This document shows positions 62,204 to 64,000 of a DNA stretch of 64,000 bases, in pieces (position 1 is the stretch's first letter; each line of letters begins with the position of its first letter). The notes beneath the pieces were generated by a model. The model had not been told where the DNA came from. It made no database searches and saw only the letters and a list, made by a program, of their open reading frames with translations. Location of the stretch: positions 361,476 through 425,475 of the forward strand of contig NZ_JACAOS010000001.1 in NCBI RefSeq assembly GCF_013386165.1. Direction: 5' to 3'. This DNA is from Pseudomonas gingeri (GTDB lineage: Bacteria > Pseudomonadota > Gammaproteobacteria > Pseudomonadales > Pseudomonadaceae). A program made the position numbers and the translations under genes.

Positions 62204-64000
62204 ATGTCCGATATTGATGTACGTTTGCGTGAAGACGTCCACCTGTTAGGTGAACTGCTGGGCAATACCATTCGTGACCAGCACGGTGACGAGTTCCTCG
62301 ACAAGATCGAGCGTATCCGCAAGGGCGCCAAGGCCGACCGCCGCGGTTCCGCGACCGCCGAACTCAGTGCCAGCCTGGACAGTCTGGGCGACGACGAGTT
62401 GCTACCGGTGGCCCGGGCCTTCAACCAGTTTCTCAACCTGGCCAATATCGCCGAGCAGTATCAGTTGATTCACCGCCGCGACGAATCGCAGCCGGCGCCC
62501 TTCGAGTCGCGGGTGCTGCCGGAGTTACTGGCGCGGCTGCTCGCCGAAGGCCATGGCGCCGAATCCCTGGCGCGGCAATTGGGCCGCCTGGAGATCGAAC
62601 TGGTGCTCACCGCGCACCCCACCGAGGTGGCGCGACGGACCCTGATCCAGAAATACGATGGGATTGCCGGGCAGTTGGCCCAGCAGGACCACCGTGACCT
62701 CACCGCTGCCGAACGCGAGCAGATCCGCCAGCGCTTGCAGCGCCTGATCGCTGAAGCCTGGCACACCGAGGAAATCCGCCGTACCCGGCCGACGCCGGTG
62801 GATGAGGCCAAATGGGGTTTTGCGGTGATCGAGCATTCCCTCTGGCAGGCCATCCCCCATTACCTGCGCAAAGCCGACCAGGCGCTGTTCGCCGCCACTG
62901 GTCTGCACCTGCCACTGGAAGCCGCGCCGATTCGTTTCGCCTCCTGGATGGGCGGCGACCGTGACGGCAACCCGAATGTGACGGCCAAGGTCACTCGTGA
63001 GGTCCTGCTGCTGGCGCGCTGGATGGCGGCGGACCTCTATCTGCGCGATGTCGATCAACTGGCCGCCGATTTGTCCATGCAACAGGCCAGCGAGGCCTTG
63101 CGCGCCCGTGCTGGCGAGAGCGCCGAACCTTACCGATCGGTGCTCAAGCAATTGCGCGAGCGACTGCGCGCCACCCGCAACTGGGCCCAGGCCTCCCTCG
63201 CCACGACGCAACCGGCGTCGGACGAGGTGCTGCAGCACAACGGCGAACTGCTCGAGCCGCTACAACTGTGTTACCAGTCCCTGCACGAGTGTGGCATGGG
63301 CGTGATTGCCGATGGCCCGCTGCTCGATTGCCTGCGCCGGGCGGTGACCTTCGGCCTGTTCCTGGTGCGTCTGGATGTACGCCAGGATTCCTCCCGTCAT
63401 GCTGCCGCCATGACCGAGATCACCGATTATCTGGGCCTGGGGCGCTACGAAGACTGGAAGGAAGAAGAGCGCCTGACCTTCCTCATGCGCGAGCTGGTCA
63501 ATCGTCGCCCGCTGCTGCCGGCCCATTTCAAGGCTTCTGCCGACACTGCCGAAGTGCTGGCGACCTGTCGGGAAATCGCGGCGGCGCCAGCGGCTTCCCT
63601 GGGTTCCTACGTGATCTCCATGGCCGGTGCCGCCTCCGATGTGCTGGCGGTGCAGTTGCTGCTCAAGGAGTCCGGGGTACTGCGGCCGATGCGCGTGGTG
63701 CCGTTGTTCGAAACCCTGGCCGACCTGGATAACGCCGGGCCGGTGATGGAGCGGCTGCTGCTGTTGCCGGGCTATCGCGCGCGCCTGCAAGGGCCGCAGG
63801 AAGTGATGATCGGTTACTCCGATTCGGCCAAGGACGCCGGCACCACGGCGGCGGCCTGGGCGCAGTATCGGGCTCAGGAACGGCTGGTGGAGATCTGCCG
63901 CGAGCAGCAGGTCGAACTGCTGTTGTTCCATGGCCGCGGCGGTACCGTCGGGCGTGGCGGCGGTCCGGCCCATGAGGCGATCCTGTCGCAGCCGCCGGGT
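62204..64000 (+). CDS. ppc: Phosphoenolpyruvate carboxylase, N-terminal part (cut by window edge)
   Basis: The anaplerotic enzyme fixing bicarbonate on phosphoenolpyruvate to give oxaloacetate. ATG at 62204 ([20 protein letters not shown]). 599 codons are visible of the roughly 880 usual; the remainder is past base 64000. Catalytic H138 is in [13 protein letters not shown]. Further active-site motifs are [33 protein letters not shown] and the loop [14 protein letters not shown]. No frameshift or stop occurs in the visible part. It is commonly found close to the LptF-like and DUF4398 genes in Pseudomonas. Confidence 0.97.
   Translation, partial: MSDIDVRLREDVHLLGELLGNTIRDQHGDEFLDKIERIRKGAKADRRGSATAELSASLDSLGDDELLPVARAFNQFLNLANIAEQYQLIHRRDESQPAPFESRVLPELLARLLAEGHGAESLARQLGRLEIELVLTAHPTEVARRTLIQKYDGIAGQLAQQDHRDLTAAEREQIRQRLQRLIAEAWHTEEIRRTRPTPVDEAKWGFAVIEHSLWQAIPHYLRKADQALFAATGLHLPLEAAPIRFASWMGGDRDGNPNVTAKVTREVLLLARWMAADLYLRDVDQLAADLSMQQASEALRARAGESAEPYRSVLKQLRERLRATRNWAQASLATTQPASDEVLQHNGELLEPLQLCYQSLHECGMGVIADGPLLDCLRRAVTFGLFLVRLDVRQDSSRHAAAMTEITDYLGLGRYEDWKEEERLTFLMRELVNRRPLLPAHFKASADTAEVLATCREIAAAPAASLGSYVISMAGAASDVLAVQLLLKESGVLRPMRVVPLFETLADLDNAGPVMERLLLLPGYRARLQGPQEVMIGYSDSAKDAGTTAAAWAQYRAQERLVEICREQQVELLLFHGRGGTVGRGGGPAHEAILSQPPG

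Overview
The window reads as a continuous piece of chromosome from a Pseudomonas of the P. fluorescens complex. The evidence is the gene content and order (ffh-rpsP-rimM-trmD-rplS, xerD-dsbC-hom-thrC, a complete wspABCDEFR operon, prfB-lysS-tetR, an OmpA lipoprotein/DUF4398 pair before ppc), the high-GC codon use with long open antisense frames, and many REP-type palindromes built on 'GTAGGAGC...GCTCCTAC'. No rRNA, tRNA, CRISPR array, prophage or insertion sequence was recognised.

Layout. 1-3.2 kb, minus strand: an MHS transporter cut by the window edge, a CorB/CorC-type membrane protein and a CcsA-family protein. 3.4-13 kb, plus strand: housekeeping genes for SRP, ribosome and tRNA modification, XerD, DsbC and threonine synthesis. 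They are interrupted at 7.2-8.25 kb by a two-gene nucleotidyltransferase-fold cassette of foreign appearance. 13.1-18.8 kb: a Roc-like phosphorelay made of a BvgS-type hybrid kinase, a REC-EAL regulator with a degenerate EAL site, and a convergent LuxR-type regulator. 18.9-26.4 kb: a small DUF3509-like protein, a periplasmic binding protein, a CoA-transferase, YaeQ, RecJ, a XenA-like old yellow enzyme, a P-loop kinase-like protein and a 63-residue protein.

26.4-36.4 kb, all minus strand: a polyamine/gamma-aminobutyraldehyde block. It holds a LysR regulator, an aldehyde dehydrogenase, a YdcSTUV-like ABC importer, a second PatD-like aldehyde dehydrogenase and an APC permease. 36.5-47 kb: a membrane diguanylate cyclase divergent from the Wsp surface-sensing chemosensory operon, which ends in the diguanylate cyclase WspR. 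With the Roc-like system this makes c-di-GMP signalling a theme of the window. 47-53.3 kb is accessory: a small Pseudomonas-type protein behind a structured leader that hides its ribosome site, then a minus-strand vgrG with two tightly coupled downstream genes that look like a type VI effector and lipoprotein immunity pair, then a small membrane-protein/DUF4166 cassette bracketed by imperfect direct repeats.

53.5-64 kb returns to core genes: prfB with its programmed +1 frameshift, lysS, a TetR regulator, a QEGLA-motif putative metallopeptidase, a lipoprotein hydrolase, an OmpA-like lipoprotein and a DUF4398 lipoprotein. A tandem REP array and the first two-thirds of ppc close the window. The strongest candidates for new biology are the VgrG-linked gene pair, the NTase cassette, the leader at 47.3 kb and the catalytically degraded EAL regulator.
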